64,000 bases of DNA. Origin: Eremomyces bilateralis CBS 781.70. Taxonomy: Eukaryota > Ascomycota > Dothideomycetes > Eremomycetales > Eremomycetaceae. Position 1 is the stretch's first letter. Each line of letters starts with the position of its first letter. The translations under genes were made by a program, and so were the position numbers. The notes under the pieces were generated by a model. It saw only the letters and a program-made list of their open reading frames with translations. It searched no databases and was not told where the DNA came from. Location: contig NW_022985081.1 in NCBI RefSeq assembly GCF_010015585.1, positions 295,995-359,994 on the forward strand, read 5' to 3'. Positions 54,059-64,000 of this stretch are shown in pieces.

Positions 54059-55960
54059 ATGTCAGGTGTTGTTCTTTACTCCCAACCGACTCCACCGGCG
54101 AGTCGGGAGAACTCGAAGTCGAGGGTTGACAGAACCGAAAGATCGCAGCGAGTTGGTAACCTCTTCAAGGGGCTCCGACTTAGGATCTCTGGGGACTCCA
54201 AGCCAACCCACCCTGCAAACGGCCACAGTGCCTCGTCATCAGCATCTTCTGTCCGTGGAGGTGGCCAGCGTTCATCATCGGCAAACACATCTCCAGTCTC
54301 GTCCGCTTCGACGGGTATGACCACCCCCCGGCTCTCCGCAACGATATCCGATTACGATGATTTCAATCTACTGCACATCCCGCCTTCATCACCGCTATCG
54401 CGATCGAAAAGAGTAAACTATTCTCGACCACTGTCTGCTCACCTTCAAGATCGGAGAAGAGCCACTCGAGGCAGCCATAATTCAGACGACAACTCGTCCC
54501 AATCTTCTAGCCATTCCAGGAGAACTACGTCAAAAGGGGCAGCCAGGCTGAGAGTCACAATACCAACCGTGGATGTTAGGGACAATGAAGGGTCAACACA
54601 TTCGGTTCTTACGTTTCCCCCAAACGACAGCATCCAAAACACCCCAAGTGGCTCACTGTATGATTTCGAACGTCGGCATGCATATGTCTTCGAGCGGACA
54701 CCTTGGTCTACGAGTGATATTGGTCGGTTCCGCAACTCAACGGTTTCTCATGCCGAGTCATCATCACCGAGCCCGCTAACACATGGCACATCACAATACA
54801 CGCGTGTATCACAGAGGATGGGCACGGAAAAAGTACTTTATGGCGCCCTCGATTCTCTTATCCATTTCCCTCCCCCAGACCTCGACAAGGCCGCTACAAC
54901 GAGTAAAGCAGAAGCCATGGCACGAATCCCCGGCGAAATAGCACCTCCAAAGAAGAAGAAGAAACGAACCAGTCCAAAAGAATCTGAAACGGGGAATGGA
55001 CCTTCATCCGACTTGACAAATATCTCAACTCTCCCTCCTTCCTCTGAATACACAAACAACCTCCAAAGGGAGTTTGAAATCCTGACACTCCGGGTCAATA
55101 AACTCACAGCTCAACTCGACGCTGCTGCCCAATCCAAGTCGAGACGCACCCCCAAACGCACCCTGAAGCGCCAATCGGAGCCTTGCGAATGCCAAGTGTG
55201 CGGAGACGAATTTTTCGAATGCCCCAATGCCAGCCAGAAATGCTCACACCCACGGATGACCTGCCGCCCATGTCTCTCCCAATGGATCCATAAATCCCTG
55301 GAGGATTCTGCTGGCCAAGTCAACGTACGCTGCCCGGACGCAGACTGCAACCGAGTCCTCGCCTTCACCGACGTCAAGAAATTCGCGGACCCGGAAGATT
55401 TCGAGCGATACGACCAGCTGCAAACGAGGGCCGCCCTCAACGACCTCCCGAATTTCGTCTGGTGCATTGGGCCGCACTGCGACAGCGGACAAATCTACGA
55501 TGGCTCGGAATTTGCCACGATTTTCACCTGTGCTGCGTGCGAATATCGAGCCTGCACTTCAGATGTACACCATCCTGATGCGCCGCCAGAGCAGGCGGGA
55601 ATGGAGTTGCGAAGTGGCCGGGCGATTGGTTCGAAGGGAGGAAATATCCGGCTCATTCCATGGCACACCGGCGAGACATGCGAAGATTACGAAGAGCGCA
55701 TCAACTACGACCCCGTGGAGGAGAGGCGGAGGGAAGAGGAGGCGCAATCCGCATTGGAGATTGCACGGGTGAGCAAACGGTGCCCGAATCAGCGGTGCGG
55801 CTGGAACATTCAGAAGCGCGATGGCTGCGATCATATGACGTGCAGGATGTGTTCGTATGAATTTTGCTGGATCTGCTTGGCGGACTGGAGGGCCAACCGA
55901 GAACCAAGGGGATATGGTCATATATGCCCCACTCATCGACCTAATAATAACGGCCGGTAA
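54059..55960 (+). CDS. RBR (RING-IBR-RING2) E3 ubiquitin ligase
   Basis: 633 residues if translation ends at the first stop. The first 370 residues are Ser-rich and disordered. RING1 starts near residue 376 (CECQVCGDEF, KCSHPRMTCRPCLSQW, RCPDADCNRVL), IBR at about 460-500 (CIGPHCDSGQIY, FTCAACEYRACTSD), and RING2 at about 580-625 (CPNQRCGWNIQKRDGCDHMT, CRMCSYEFCWIC). In RBR enzymes the catalytic thioester Cys is in the DGCDHM segment, and it is present. The ATG at 54,059 is the first in frame; the frame opens upstream without one. The stop TAA directly overlaps a GTAAAT donor-like site, and the same frame continues with Gly-rich sequence, so the true C-terminus may lie at 56,302 (723 residues); see the next entry. 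Confidence 0.88.
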   Translation: MSGVVLYSQPTPPASRENSKSRVDRTERSQRVGNLFKGLRLRISGDSKPTHPANGHSASSSASSVRGGGQRSSSANTSPVSSASTGMTTPRLSATISDYDDFNLLHIPPSSPLSRSKRVNYSRPLSAHLQDRRRATRGSHNSDDNSSQSSSHSRRTTSKGAARLRVTIPTVDVRDNEGSTHSVLTFPPNDSIQNTPSGSLYDFERRHAYVFERTPWSTSDIGRFRNSTVSHAESSSPSPLTHGTSQYTRVSQRMGTEKVLYGALDSLIHFPPPDLDKAATTSKAEAMARIPGEIAPPKKKKKRTSPKESETGNGPSSDLTNISTLPPSSEYTNNLQREFEILTLRVNKLTAQLDAAAQSKSRRTPKRTLKRQSEPCECQVCGDEFFECPNASQKCSHPRMTCRPCLSQWIHKSLEDSAGQVNVRCPDADCNRVLAFTDVKKFADPEDFERYDQLQTRAALNDLPNFVWCIGPHCDSGQIYDGSEFATIFTCAACEYRACTSDVHHPDAPPEQAGMELRSGRAIGSKGGNIRLIPWHTGETCEDYEERINYDPVEERRREEEAQSALEIARVSKRCPNQRCGWNIQKRDGCDHMTCRMCSYEFCWICLADWRANREPRGYGHICPTHRPNNNGR

Positions 55961-56419
55961 ATGGACGCTGGTTCTAGCGGCATTGAGACGTGCAATTGGT
56001 CGTGGAATAGTGTTTACCTTCTGTGTAGTTTTGGTACTGGAACTGGAAGGGTTGAGACTGGTGGCACTGATGCTGGTGGTCTTGGTGCCGGATTCGGTGG
56101 TACTAGCGTTAGTACAGGAGGCGCTGGCACTGGAACCATTGTCACCGGAGGAAGTGGCTTTGGCCCCATTGGTACTCCCGTTGGTGCTGGAGCAGTTGGT
56201 ACTGGAGCCTTTAGTAATGGAGGGGGAGGAACAGGTTCCATTTTGGCACCATCCATGTCATCAGACAGACCTTTCGGTGGTATTCCAGGCCCTACTCCTT
56301 AGGCAGGCATCGGAATCTTCGGTTCTGCGTCATCGGACAGCGGTTTTGGTGGTCCGCGTAACACCCCACCAAGCAACATCTTCGGTTCTCGACCCTCCCT
56401 CCATCGGAAGCTAGAATAA
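55961..56419 (+). other. Gly/Thr-rich in-frame extension of the RBR gene (candidate alternative exon)
   Basis: Directly after the RBR stop, the same frame encodes about 110 residues rich in Gly, Thr and Ala (GTGTGRVETGGTDAGGLGAG, GGTSVSTGGAGTGT). A GT at 55,957 and TTCTGTGTAG ending at 56,028 define a 72-nt, frame-preserving intron; splicing it replaces the TAA with Arg-Phe-Gly and carries the protein on to TAG at 56,300-56,302. Beyond that stop the same frame again reads family-like low complexity (GIGIFGSASSDSGFGGPRN, SNIFGSRPSLHRKLE) to TAA at 56,417. It could be an alternative C-terminus, a readthrough product, or a separate decayed Gly-rich gene. Confidence 0.4.
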
Positions 56420-57073
56420 GTTTCTTCCCACCCCCGCGGTAGCTAGCACGCTTTCTCGGCAGTTTTTTTTTGTTCAACACTCGCCTCACTCCTCCATCAG
56501 AATTTAGGATCTTCTTTGATCTAATATATCAGAGCGGCGAGGATGCATTAATATAGACCTGGGAGAAGATCTGAAGCTGGCAAGGGAAGGGTGTCATTTG
56601 GAGGGATGTCAAGTAGTTGACACAGAAACCCATCTAACCTATCGGCAAGATGTTAATCAATGTAATGTATTTATGAATAACTCATATACCATGAGTAGAT
56701 GTGCATTCAAGTGTTATGTTCGAGGCAGTTGAAAATACCTGATATTTCTCCTATTCTTTTGTAGGTCTTGGATAACATTTAAGGACCAGTGTTCAGGGGC
56801 AGTCCATGAATGTGAGAAGGGGATCAGATGCCTTACCGCCTTACAGCCTCGAAAATCGAAGTGACGCTAAGCCATATTTGGTATAGTGCAGTACTGTCGG
56901 ATAGGGACAACAACGACCTGGAACATCAACAACTCGAAGCCTCCACCAAAACAACCATCTCCACCCCATGATTACTTGTCGCTCGCTCATTTCGAACGCC
57001 GGACACGGTGCACATTGTCGTATATTTAAAGGTGCATTGGAATTAAGCGTGCATCTTTGGACGTTTATAAGCC
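56420..57073. other. Intergenic, mif2 promoter
   Basis: About 650 bp before the Mif2 start. No gene supported. Confidence 0.5.
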
Positions 57074-60000
57074 ATGGCGTCTGCTGTGCTAACTCCCGGT
57101 CGCATTAAGCGGCGGGAAAACCAGTTCTTCGATGTCGGCATTCAGGGACGGTGAGTGATGATCGCGCAGTCGCGTCCCAACATCGGACGAGACAACATGG
57201 AAGATGAGATGAATTCTAATCGACCATTGGGACCACAGGAAAACCGGAATCACGCTCAAAGACACTGGGATCCGAGACGAGAATGGGATGATGCCCCTCG
57301 ATGGCATCTTCTCGAGTCCGCAGAAGAGCCCGCCGAAGCAGATATTCGAAACCCAGAATGGGAAACTTGTGAGCGCATCAGGTGAGAGTATGCAGATGAG
57401 TATGACACCACCAACCGGACTATAAAACACATTGGTGCATCTTGTTTACGTTTCCCGATAGGCTCTGCGCCCGAAGTCACCGAAGTCCTATCAGCGAGGA
57501 GGTTGATGCAAAGCGGAAAGAAATTGCTCCCTCCACCAATGGGTCGATCGCCGATCAAGACGTCTCTCGGGTCTTCACCACAACGACTTTCAATCGCAGC
57601 GAACTCGGCAAGGAAGGCAGCCATGACCCCAACAGGATCGCTCCGGAAGCCACCGATACGGAAACTGGACTTTGATATGGACGAGCCGATTGCGAGCATC
57701 GAACGAAGCCCGACAAGGACCATCAAAATTGGTAGATACGAGCCGGAGCAGAGTCCGCTGATCAGGCGGAAAAGTCAGGCTAGTGTGGCAGAGGACGAAG
57801 TTCTACCTCGAAGCAGCCCTGTCCATATGAATGGACTCAATGAAGATGACGAGTACACTCTACCACATTACGGCGACGATGATTCTATCCAGATGCTGCA
57901 TGGGGCGAACCAATCCTTTGTCCGGGCCGAACAGACCGTGAGTTCGACTCCCGAAAGTCAAAGAAAGGGCGCCGTAAGAAGCAGTAATATCTCGAACATG
58001 CCCTCGGATCCGTTTCAAGATGCTCCGTCCTCTGGAACACGAAACAAACGAAAGCGCATTTCCGATGAGGCCATTGACCCCTCACTACTTCAGATGGAAC
58101 CTTCTGCAGGGCCCATCGAAGCTAGCCACTACGATATCTCCCCTAAGGTACCTATCGCAGCGCCTCAGGATCTGCCACCGCCCCAGGATCTGCCAGATGC
58201 AGAGACACCCGAGCGCTTTACTACGGATTTCTCGGACGAAGATGATTATGATCCAACGCTTGCCAACGCAAAGAGCAAGGCTAAGACTCGCCGCAGTACA
58301 GCTACCAATGCAAATAAAAAACTCCAGATCTACGAAGATGACTACGCAGAGGCGGGCGCTGAGGCGTCCGATAGCATGCCGCCACCTGCCGCAAAACGGG
58401 CCAAAACATCAAAGAAGCCCGCAGCGCGCGACCCGAATGCTCGAATGAACCGCACTGTCTCACGTGGTGCTTCCGCAAAACCGTCCTTCCCACCACCAGC
58501 CTATGCCCGCGATACCTACTCTCCACCGACCCGTGCACGAACGGGAAGCGTGGCGCGCGGTGCCTCTCGAGGAGCATCTGCTGCGCCATCCAATGGACGA
58601 AGTCGCAGTCATGCGCCACGCACATTGCAGATTCTCCGACAAGCCACGCCGTCCGAGGACGACGGTGCATTGAGGACGCGGAGTGGGCGGACGAGCATCC
58701 AGCCGGTCCACTGGTGGTGTGGCGAGCGGGTGGATCGCGCGCACGATGGGTCGATCAAGGGGGTGACAAGAGTGGAGGAGGCGGAGATGGAGTTGAAGAA
58801 GAAAAAGAAGGCGGCAAAGGGGAAGAAGCTAGGCGCGAAGTCAAGGCCGCCGGCGAATAGACTTGGGAGTTTAGAAGAAATTAGGGAAGAGGAGGAGGAG
58901 GTCGAGGAGGTCGAGGAAGAGGAAGGGATGGAAGAATGGGAGGCGGAGGGAAGGGTGTTGACAGGGCGGGTGAAGTCATGGGATTTGGCTATGAACCCAG
59001 ATCTAGAAGGCGAGGACGTGGAGATGGGTAAGTCGATTCCTCACTCCGTCCACTCCTCTGCTGCCGCTCCTTTACTTCCTCATGCTTACGTGCTTGTAGA
59101 GATCGCCTACGGACGAAACTCCATCGAACTCAAAGACGTCGCGGGCGCTGACTTCCAATACGGCAAATGCATTGCGCTACCCTTCTTCGGTGCCGGACTC
59201 GTCGATATCCCGCCCGGTGGCTACAAGAGAGCGAAGAATTCCCGACGAATGCAGATGACATTCTTCGTACACGAGGGGAAGGTCACCGTGAGTGTTGGGG
59301 ATGAAGGCTGCGTCTTTGCTATCAGCAAAGGCGGCCTTTGGTCGGTTCCACGGGGTAAGTGACCATTTCCTTCTTTCCCTTTTCCTCTTATTTGCTTGTC
59401 TTCTGCCTGGCTTGAGATACTCCCGACGGAATGAGACCACGCATCCACCGAATCTTGAAGCATTCGAACCCAAGCCGAGACGTTCCTGAATAGTTGATGG
59501 TGGTCCCTCGGCCGTGCAATCTGCTGCCCTGCAAGCCCAGCTATTTCCGCCAGAGATCGCATACATCTTTCCATCTCACTGTTCTCTTCTCTTACCTGAT
59601 TCATCTCATCTCCTTGCCTGTTCCAACCCACCTGTCTCTCAAAAAGCGGTGAACTCTTCATCGATTCCAATTTCTCCTTGTGCTACCATCTCCTACCTGC
59701 CCTCCTCCAACATCACCCCCACTATTGCATTTTGCGGCTACCTGCGCCATCTGTGTGTTTGCTTTTCGGCCACCTTACTGGATCCACCTGCCCTAGCATG
59801 ATCAACGTTCCTAAATCTGTCCGCACACCCGAAGGAGCGGCACACCACGACATAGAGCCGCAGGACAACCTCTACGACCACCTCACCGTTGCTGCGGGAA
59901 TGCGTCAACCCGCGCTTGAGCTACAGTCTGTGCGCGCAGATGCGGGAGCATGCTCTGGCTCGCGGTGTTGTGACTGGGAGATCAATTCGTCTGGTCAAAC

Positions 60001-60449
60001 TTCCTTTGCGGAGCATGCCTGTGCGACGTTACACAACAGCATCGGGCTGCTTCCTCGGGCTTGAGCAGAAGTTTGGTGGCACTATTGAGGGCCGTATCGT
60101 CTACCCGCCTCCCCGTCTGCCGTTTCCCCGATTGCGATGGCCGTTGCTACCCTGGTTTTCGTTCCAATCCTTTCCAGATGGCATGGATCGGCGTTATGCG
60201 CCCAACTTATGCCCCCTGGCCACATCTTCACTTTCTGTCCGAGTTCTGTTCCACAGCTATCGATCTTTCATTTCGCTTCTAGAATGCTTCGATACGGTGC
60301 ACGAAATCCTGCATGAAGCTCCAGTTTGAATCGGTAGGCTGACAGATGTTGTGGTGTTTTTAGGGAATACCTATTCGATCAATAACGATAGTGCGACGCC
60401 GGCGAGAATATTCTTTGCACAGGGGTGTGAGATGGTCATGGATGAGTAA
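57074..60449 (+). CDS. mif2: Mif2/CENP-C, inner kinetochore protein
   Basis: Binds CENP-A nucleosomes and links them to the outer kinetochore. Five exons (57074-57150, 57239-57381, 57462-59027, 59100-59354, 60364-60449) give 708 residues, all phases consistent. The N-terminal Mif2 block reads RKTGITLKDTGIRDENGM and DGIFSSPQKSPPKQIF. The CENP-C motif is at about residue 479 (RTRSGRTSIQPVHWWCGERV), with the Arg and Trp residues that contact the nucleosome. The C-terminal cupin dimerisation domain (about 596-708) ends GNTYSINNDSATPARIFFAQ followed by GCEMVMDE; that last part is in a far exon beyond a 1009-nt intron, very long for this genome. Without this exon the cupin fold would be incomplete, which supports the model. 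Convergent with TBCB. Confidence 0.92.
59355..60363 (+). other. Unusually long last intron of mif2, with a possible nested ORF
   Basis: Begins GTAAGT and ends TGTTTTTAG with a GGCTGAC branch-like site near the end, so it is a normal intron at its ends. The interior holds a pyrimidine-rich run (59,560-59,790) like a 5' leader, then an 88-codon ORF from 59,798 (MINVPKSVRTPEGAAHHDIE) and an overlapping 146-codon frame. Neither has a recognisable domain. It may be an inserted gene fragment, a nested gene or only a long intron. Confidence 0.5.
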
Positions 60450-60713
60450 AGGCGTTTTGATTAGGTGTTTTGGATTCTTGTCTCGATACCATGACGGAAG
60501 GCGTTGATTGGAAAGGCTATGTCCCGGAGGATGATGATGAGTTTCATGAAAGAATTTCTACTTCGCTAGACCGACCCATGGGTGGAACGGAATTTCGGTT
60601 GTGGTTGGGGGTACATCAAGGAAAGGCACATATTAACAACGTATCTCAACGCGACAGTTCTCGCAATCCAACATCTCATGTCCTGCGGTGGTAGTACCGA
60701 CCACTTGAACTAT

Positions 60714-63008
60714 CTAAATCTCCTCCATCTCCTCCCCGAAATCCAACCCCAACTCCGGGTAATCCCCCACCGTAATCCTATCCCCCCTTGCAAACGCCCC
60801 TCTCTTCTCCCCACAATCGAAATACCGCTTCCCCGCCACCCTCCCATCATTCTTCCCCGTCGGCTCATCCAGCTCCACCCCCACCCACGGCGCGCCCTCC
60901 GGTCCAGGCAACTGCGGCACCGCCCCAACGAACTTCACCGTGCCCCGGCGCGCCTCATCGCCGCCGACGAAACACCGCGCACCGACGGTGATGTTGCGGT
61001 CCTGGATGGACGCGGCGTGGAGATCGGCGGGAGAGGGACCGGCGGGAGAGGGACCGGCGGTGGATGGGTCGGTGGGGGCGAAGCGGCCGAGTTTGTTGGT
61101 TTGCTTGTACCGGAGTACGGAGTCGGAGAGGGAGGCGTAGGTGTCCTCGGGCATAATGTATTTTTCGACGGCGGAGAGGTCGGTGTAGTTGGGACGAGCA
61201 GACGGAGGCCGGAGATCGTGGACCTGTGAGAGCGTTAATGAGATATTGGGGGAGCCGCGTATCGTTCTGTGATGAGAGGCGGATTATTGAAGGGGTGGGA
61301 GTTGCTGCTGTCGTGTGTAGAAATGCGTGTCAAAATGCGCGTCATGTTGCACCAGCCAGTCCATGGTCGCCATCGTGCCTTGACGAGATCCTTGGTTTGC
61401 CTACAATGCTCATTGGGAGCGTGTTCTTGAGTGTTCCATGTTCTCTGGCCTAAAATACAGTCGTCCTCATACGGTGTGCACGAACAGACGAATTTAGCAT
61501 GCATTTTTGGTAGCACCCTGAGGAAGGATGGACCAAGGGAAATGGAATCAACCTGCAAAACAGATGCGAACCAGAAGATAGAGTGTAGAAATTCTGCAGG
61601 TCAGATGTCGCCTCAGCACCGGAAACGTTCGACTCATGCGAGACCTGCCGTCCATCCCGTTTTGCGTTTTTCGGCGACAAGCGATCTGCTTAAGGGGTAA
61701 ACGGAGAGTCCGAAATCCCTTGTCTGGCCGCGAAGAAGCGAAGCAGGTCTTCGACTTGATTTGAGATGCATCGCCAACATGCCGTGGCCAACAGGAAGCG
61801 CCATGCTCTCTTTCCCCCCGGTTACATAAGATGATTGGCTCTTGACACTCGGAATTCAATGTTCTGAGCACAAAGAATCCGATAACTTGAGACATCTTCT
61901 TCCCCAAGTACTGATTGGCAAGGGGCAATCGCAAGTTTGAGACAGTCCAGACCAAGATCGTGCTGTCAACCAATGGTTCCGAAGAATATCGAGGCCACCA
62001 AAGCCGAAGAAGCACTCTGGATCATAGGGACGCGTACAGCTATTACTTCGCCCAATTCTGGATTCCATCTCAAAGCTCAATTCGGCCCTCGAGCACCAAG
62101 TGGTGTGATTAGATCGGTTGCTCCGGTGGGGGTCTGAAAATGACAGGTTTCGCCAGGTTCAGGCACCGGGGCTCCGAGAGTTTAGCCGGCGAAGAATGCG
62201 GAAATTGTCCGTCAGCTCACCAGATGTCCGTCAAGCAGAACTCAGAGGTGCGGTGATCGACACGAACCGGACGCGGTCTCAGCGCGGTGCAATTTGGGTA
62301 TCAACATTCAGATGGGCCGAAACCCACACGGAAACATTTCAATAACTTAGGGTAAATAGAGAAAGTGGATGAACGTGGGGTATGCTGCAGAGACACATCC
62401 GAAGCATGCGTTGCATTGACAAAGGAAGACATGTTAGACTGGAGAACTGGGTCGGGTCAATCATGAATTGTCGGGGCTAGCCGGAGAACATGGAATCACC
62501 ATTTGGAAAGGTTTGGCAATGGATCTAATCGACACATGTGGCACACTGCTATACGCCGCGGCAACAAGCTGCAGCACGCAGGGCATCGTGTTGAAATGCG
62601 TGACGATCTTTCTTGCATATCGATATCGCTGACCACGCTTGTTTTTAGGCTGACGGAACATTTATGACGGCGACGCAGGTTACAGGTGGAGTGCAATTAA
62701 GCAGCGGACGAAGAATGACTGGAGGCAGGGGTTGTAGCTATAGTTGTACTCACATATATCTCGTTGTATTCCCGGAGTGGGAAAGCAGCCAACATAACTG
62801 CATCGTCGTCGGGTGCACTGAGCTCGACCGAAGCGACGTCAGAACGCAGCTCGAGCTTCTGCGAGCCGCTCGGGATCCCCGTGATAGGTTCCAGGCGGGT
62901 CTTGAACTGGGCTAAAGTCCATGCGGGTGAGATTCTGCGTTCCGATTCGGATGCGGATGAGACGACATTGATGGAGACGTCGGCTGAAGACTGAAAAGAG
63001 TGCGCCAT
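60714..63008 (-). CDS. Tubulin-folding cofactor B (Alf1-like)
   Basis: Binds alpha-tubulin and, with cofactor E, helps tubulin folding and turnover. Exon 1 (63008-62754, 85 codons) is the ubiquitin-like domain (MAHSFQSSADVSINVVSSAS, TLAQFKTRLEPITGIPSGSQ). Exon 2 (61223-60714) starts VHDLRPPSARPNYTDLSAVE and contains the CAP-Gly domain: GTVKFVGAVPQLPGPEGAPW, VGVELDEPTGKNDG, GKRYFDC. The protein is 254 residues and ends EEMEEI, the acidic, EB1-like tail expected for cofactor B. The intron between is 1530 nt (GTGAGT..CTCACAG, branch TTAAC), far above the norm here. The ATG at 63,008 is chosen because the domain begins at once; the frame upstream has no family content. Confidence 0.92.
61224..62753 (-). 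other. Unusually long intron of the tubulin cofactor B gene
   Basis: 1530 nt between two exons that together make a normal-length cofactor B. I see no ORF with a domain, no terminal repeats, and no RNA I can name inside. It could hold an old insertion. Confidence 0.5.
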
Positions 63009-64000
63009 GATGTCGATGGTCAAATTCTTTAGATCATGAGGGAGGGAATAGATGAGACTAGGATCGACTACGGAGAACAGAGTATGGAGAAAAGGTTGGA
63101 TACTTCTGATCCTTGGAGAGTGAGGCTCGGAGGCAGGGGTAGGGACTTGTGTAGTGGAGGATTTTCCCGTGAGTTTGGCGTGAACTTGGAAGTTGGATGG
63201 GATCAGATGAAGCGTTCTGCTCGTTTGCCAGAGAAATGAGGTTCCTTGGACAGAGCACCGAGGTTTCAGTCGAATCCAGCGGATTCTGATCACAGGAGGT
63301 TCGACGGGGTTGGGTCTTGATCCACAGTTGGTCTGCGTGTGGCTCGATCAGACCCACATGCGATCGGGATTCCAATGGTTCCGAGATCCAGCAGTTCGCG
63401 CCTCGGACGTTGTTAGGACTACAGTTTCAATCTGTCTGATGCAGGTTTGGATACTGTACATTAGAATATTCAAGGAACCTTAACATCGCGAACTCAAAAA
63501 GCCGGCAGGCACGTGACACGACGGTGGGGATGCAATTCGGGTAAATTTCGGATCAAGCCTCAATCACGTGCTTTTCCAATGGGAAGCGAGGATCTAGCCT
63601 TTGCACGTGACTTAAACTGTTCCTCCTAAGACTCCAATCCTATTTACTCCGCACATCTTGACACAGCCATCATTCCAACACTTCCCGATCTAATGTTGTT
63701 GCTGATCATCACTAATATTACCCGATCCTTTCAACCGTTCATTGTGTCTGCCTGTTAATGCTAACAATAGCGCCTGGTTTGCATAGTAGTTCATTACCGG
63801 CCTTATCCTCGTACATCATTCCCCCCTCATCCGAGGCACTCCATTCAGAATCCAGCAAACCATATCTCCCGTCCAAATGTCCAATCGCGTGTGACCTTCA
63901 CCGCTCCTATGCGGCTAAGAGCAGCGTCATGAAATGCTTGAATCCCCCAAGGGATAATGGAGCCGATGGACACGCGAGCAGCAAATCGTTCATTACTTAC
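63009..64000. promoter_or_regulatory. Cofactor B promoter and right-edge intergenic region
   Basis: No gene is supported up to the window edge. From about 63,620 the sequence is pyrimidine-rich and may be the leader of a plus-strand gene starting beyond 64,000. Three CACGTG boxes are listed separately. Confidence 0.45.
63510..63609. promoter_or_regulatory. Cluster of three CACGTG E-boxes
   Basis: CACGTG at 63,510, 63,565 and 63,604, each extended to TCACGTG on one strand. This is the core bound by bHLH factors of the Cbf1 type. It is 500 bp upstream of cofactor B and may instead serve a gene to the right of the window. Confidence 0.55.

Overview
The window is nuclear DNA of a filamentous ascomycete (Pezizomycotina; Eurotiomycetes is my best guess from the look of the sepA-type formin, held loosely). 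Evidence: dense genes on both strands, many 47-72 nt introns with GT..AG ends and CTAAC/CTGAC-like branch sites, mitochondrial presequences, and fungal families (formin SepA, Mif2/CENP-C, Mak16, Hus1, Mss1, Atr1-like MFS, RBR ligase). No rRNA, tRNA, CRISPR array or intact mobile element was found. Most gene models below were built by splicing by hand; several differ from the longest open frames (mss1, hus1, mif2, TBCB, the Gfo/Idh/MocA oxidoreductase, the formin).

Layout. 0-2.2 kb: decayed FAD oxidoreductase and a GFA/CENP-V domain protein. 2.5-4.5 kb: mitochondrial ABC1-family kinase. 4.5-8.5 kb: gene-poor. 8.5-10 kb: GPCR. 11.7-12.9 kb: secreted His/Met-rich protein. 14-20 kb: RNA and ribosome genes on the minus strand (RGG/RS protein, SF3b subunit 2, Mak16). 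20.2-25.7 kb: LeuRS-tail-like mitochondrial protein, LAT-type permease, Mss1. 25.7-26.9 kb: the micro-ORF locus. 27-30.5 kb: gene-poor. 30.6-36.3 kb: Hus1, Atr1-like MFS transporter, Gfo/Idh/MocA oxidoreductase. 37.7-40 kb: seven-TM protein with a long Ser/Pro-rich tail. 40-44 kb: gene-poor. 44.2-46.3 kb: formate dehydrogenase and a small membrane protein. 47.4-52.8 kb: formin. 54-56.4 kb: RBR ligase. 57-63 kb: Mif2/CENP-C and tubulin cofactor B, convergent, each with one unusually long intron.

The most striking feature is on the minus strand at 26,525-26,287. Three separate 24-nt ORFs each encode the same heptapeptide, MGRGGYN. They use different synonymous codons and three different stops (TAA, TAG, TGA), have near-identical start contexts, start about 108 nt apart, and are separated by ATG-free spacers. 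They follow about 400 nt of ATG-free, pyrimidine-rich leader with a TATA-like element. This looks like a polycistronic micropeptide gene, with selection on the peptide rather than on the DNA.

Other points of note: a Gly-rich frame continuing past the RBR stop, joined by a plausible 72-nt intron; introns of about 1.0 kb in mif2 and 1.5 kb in TBCB, against about 55 nt elsewhere; a 13-nt microexon in hus1 and a 21-nt microexon in the oxidoreductase; and a stand-alone protein resembling the anticodon-binding end of leucyl-tRNA synthetase.
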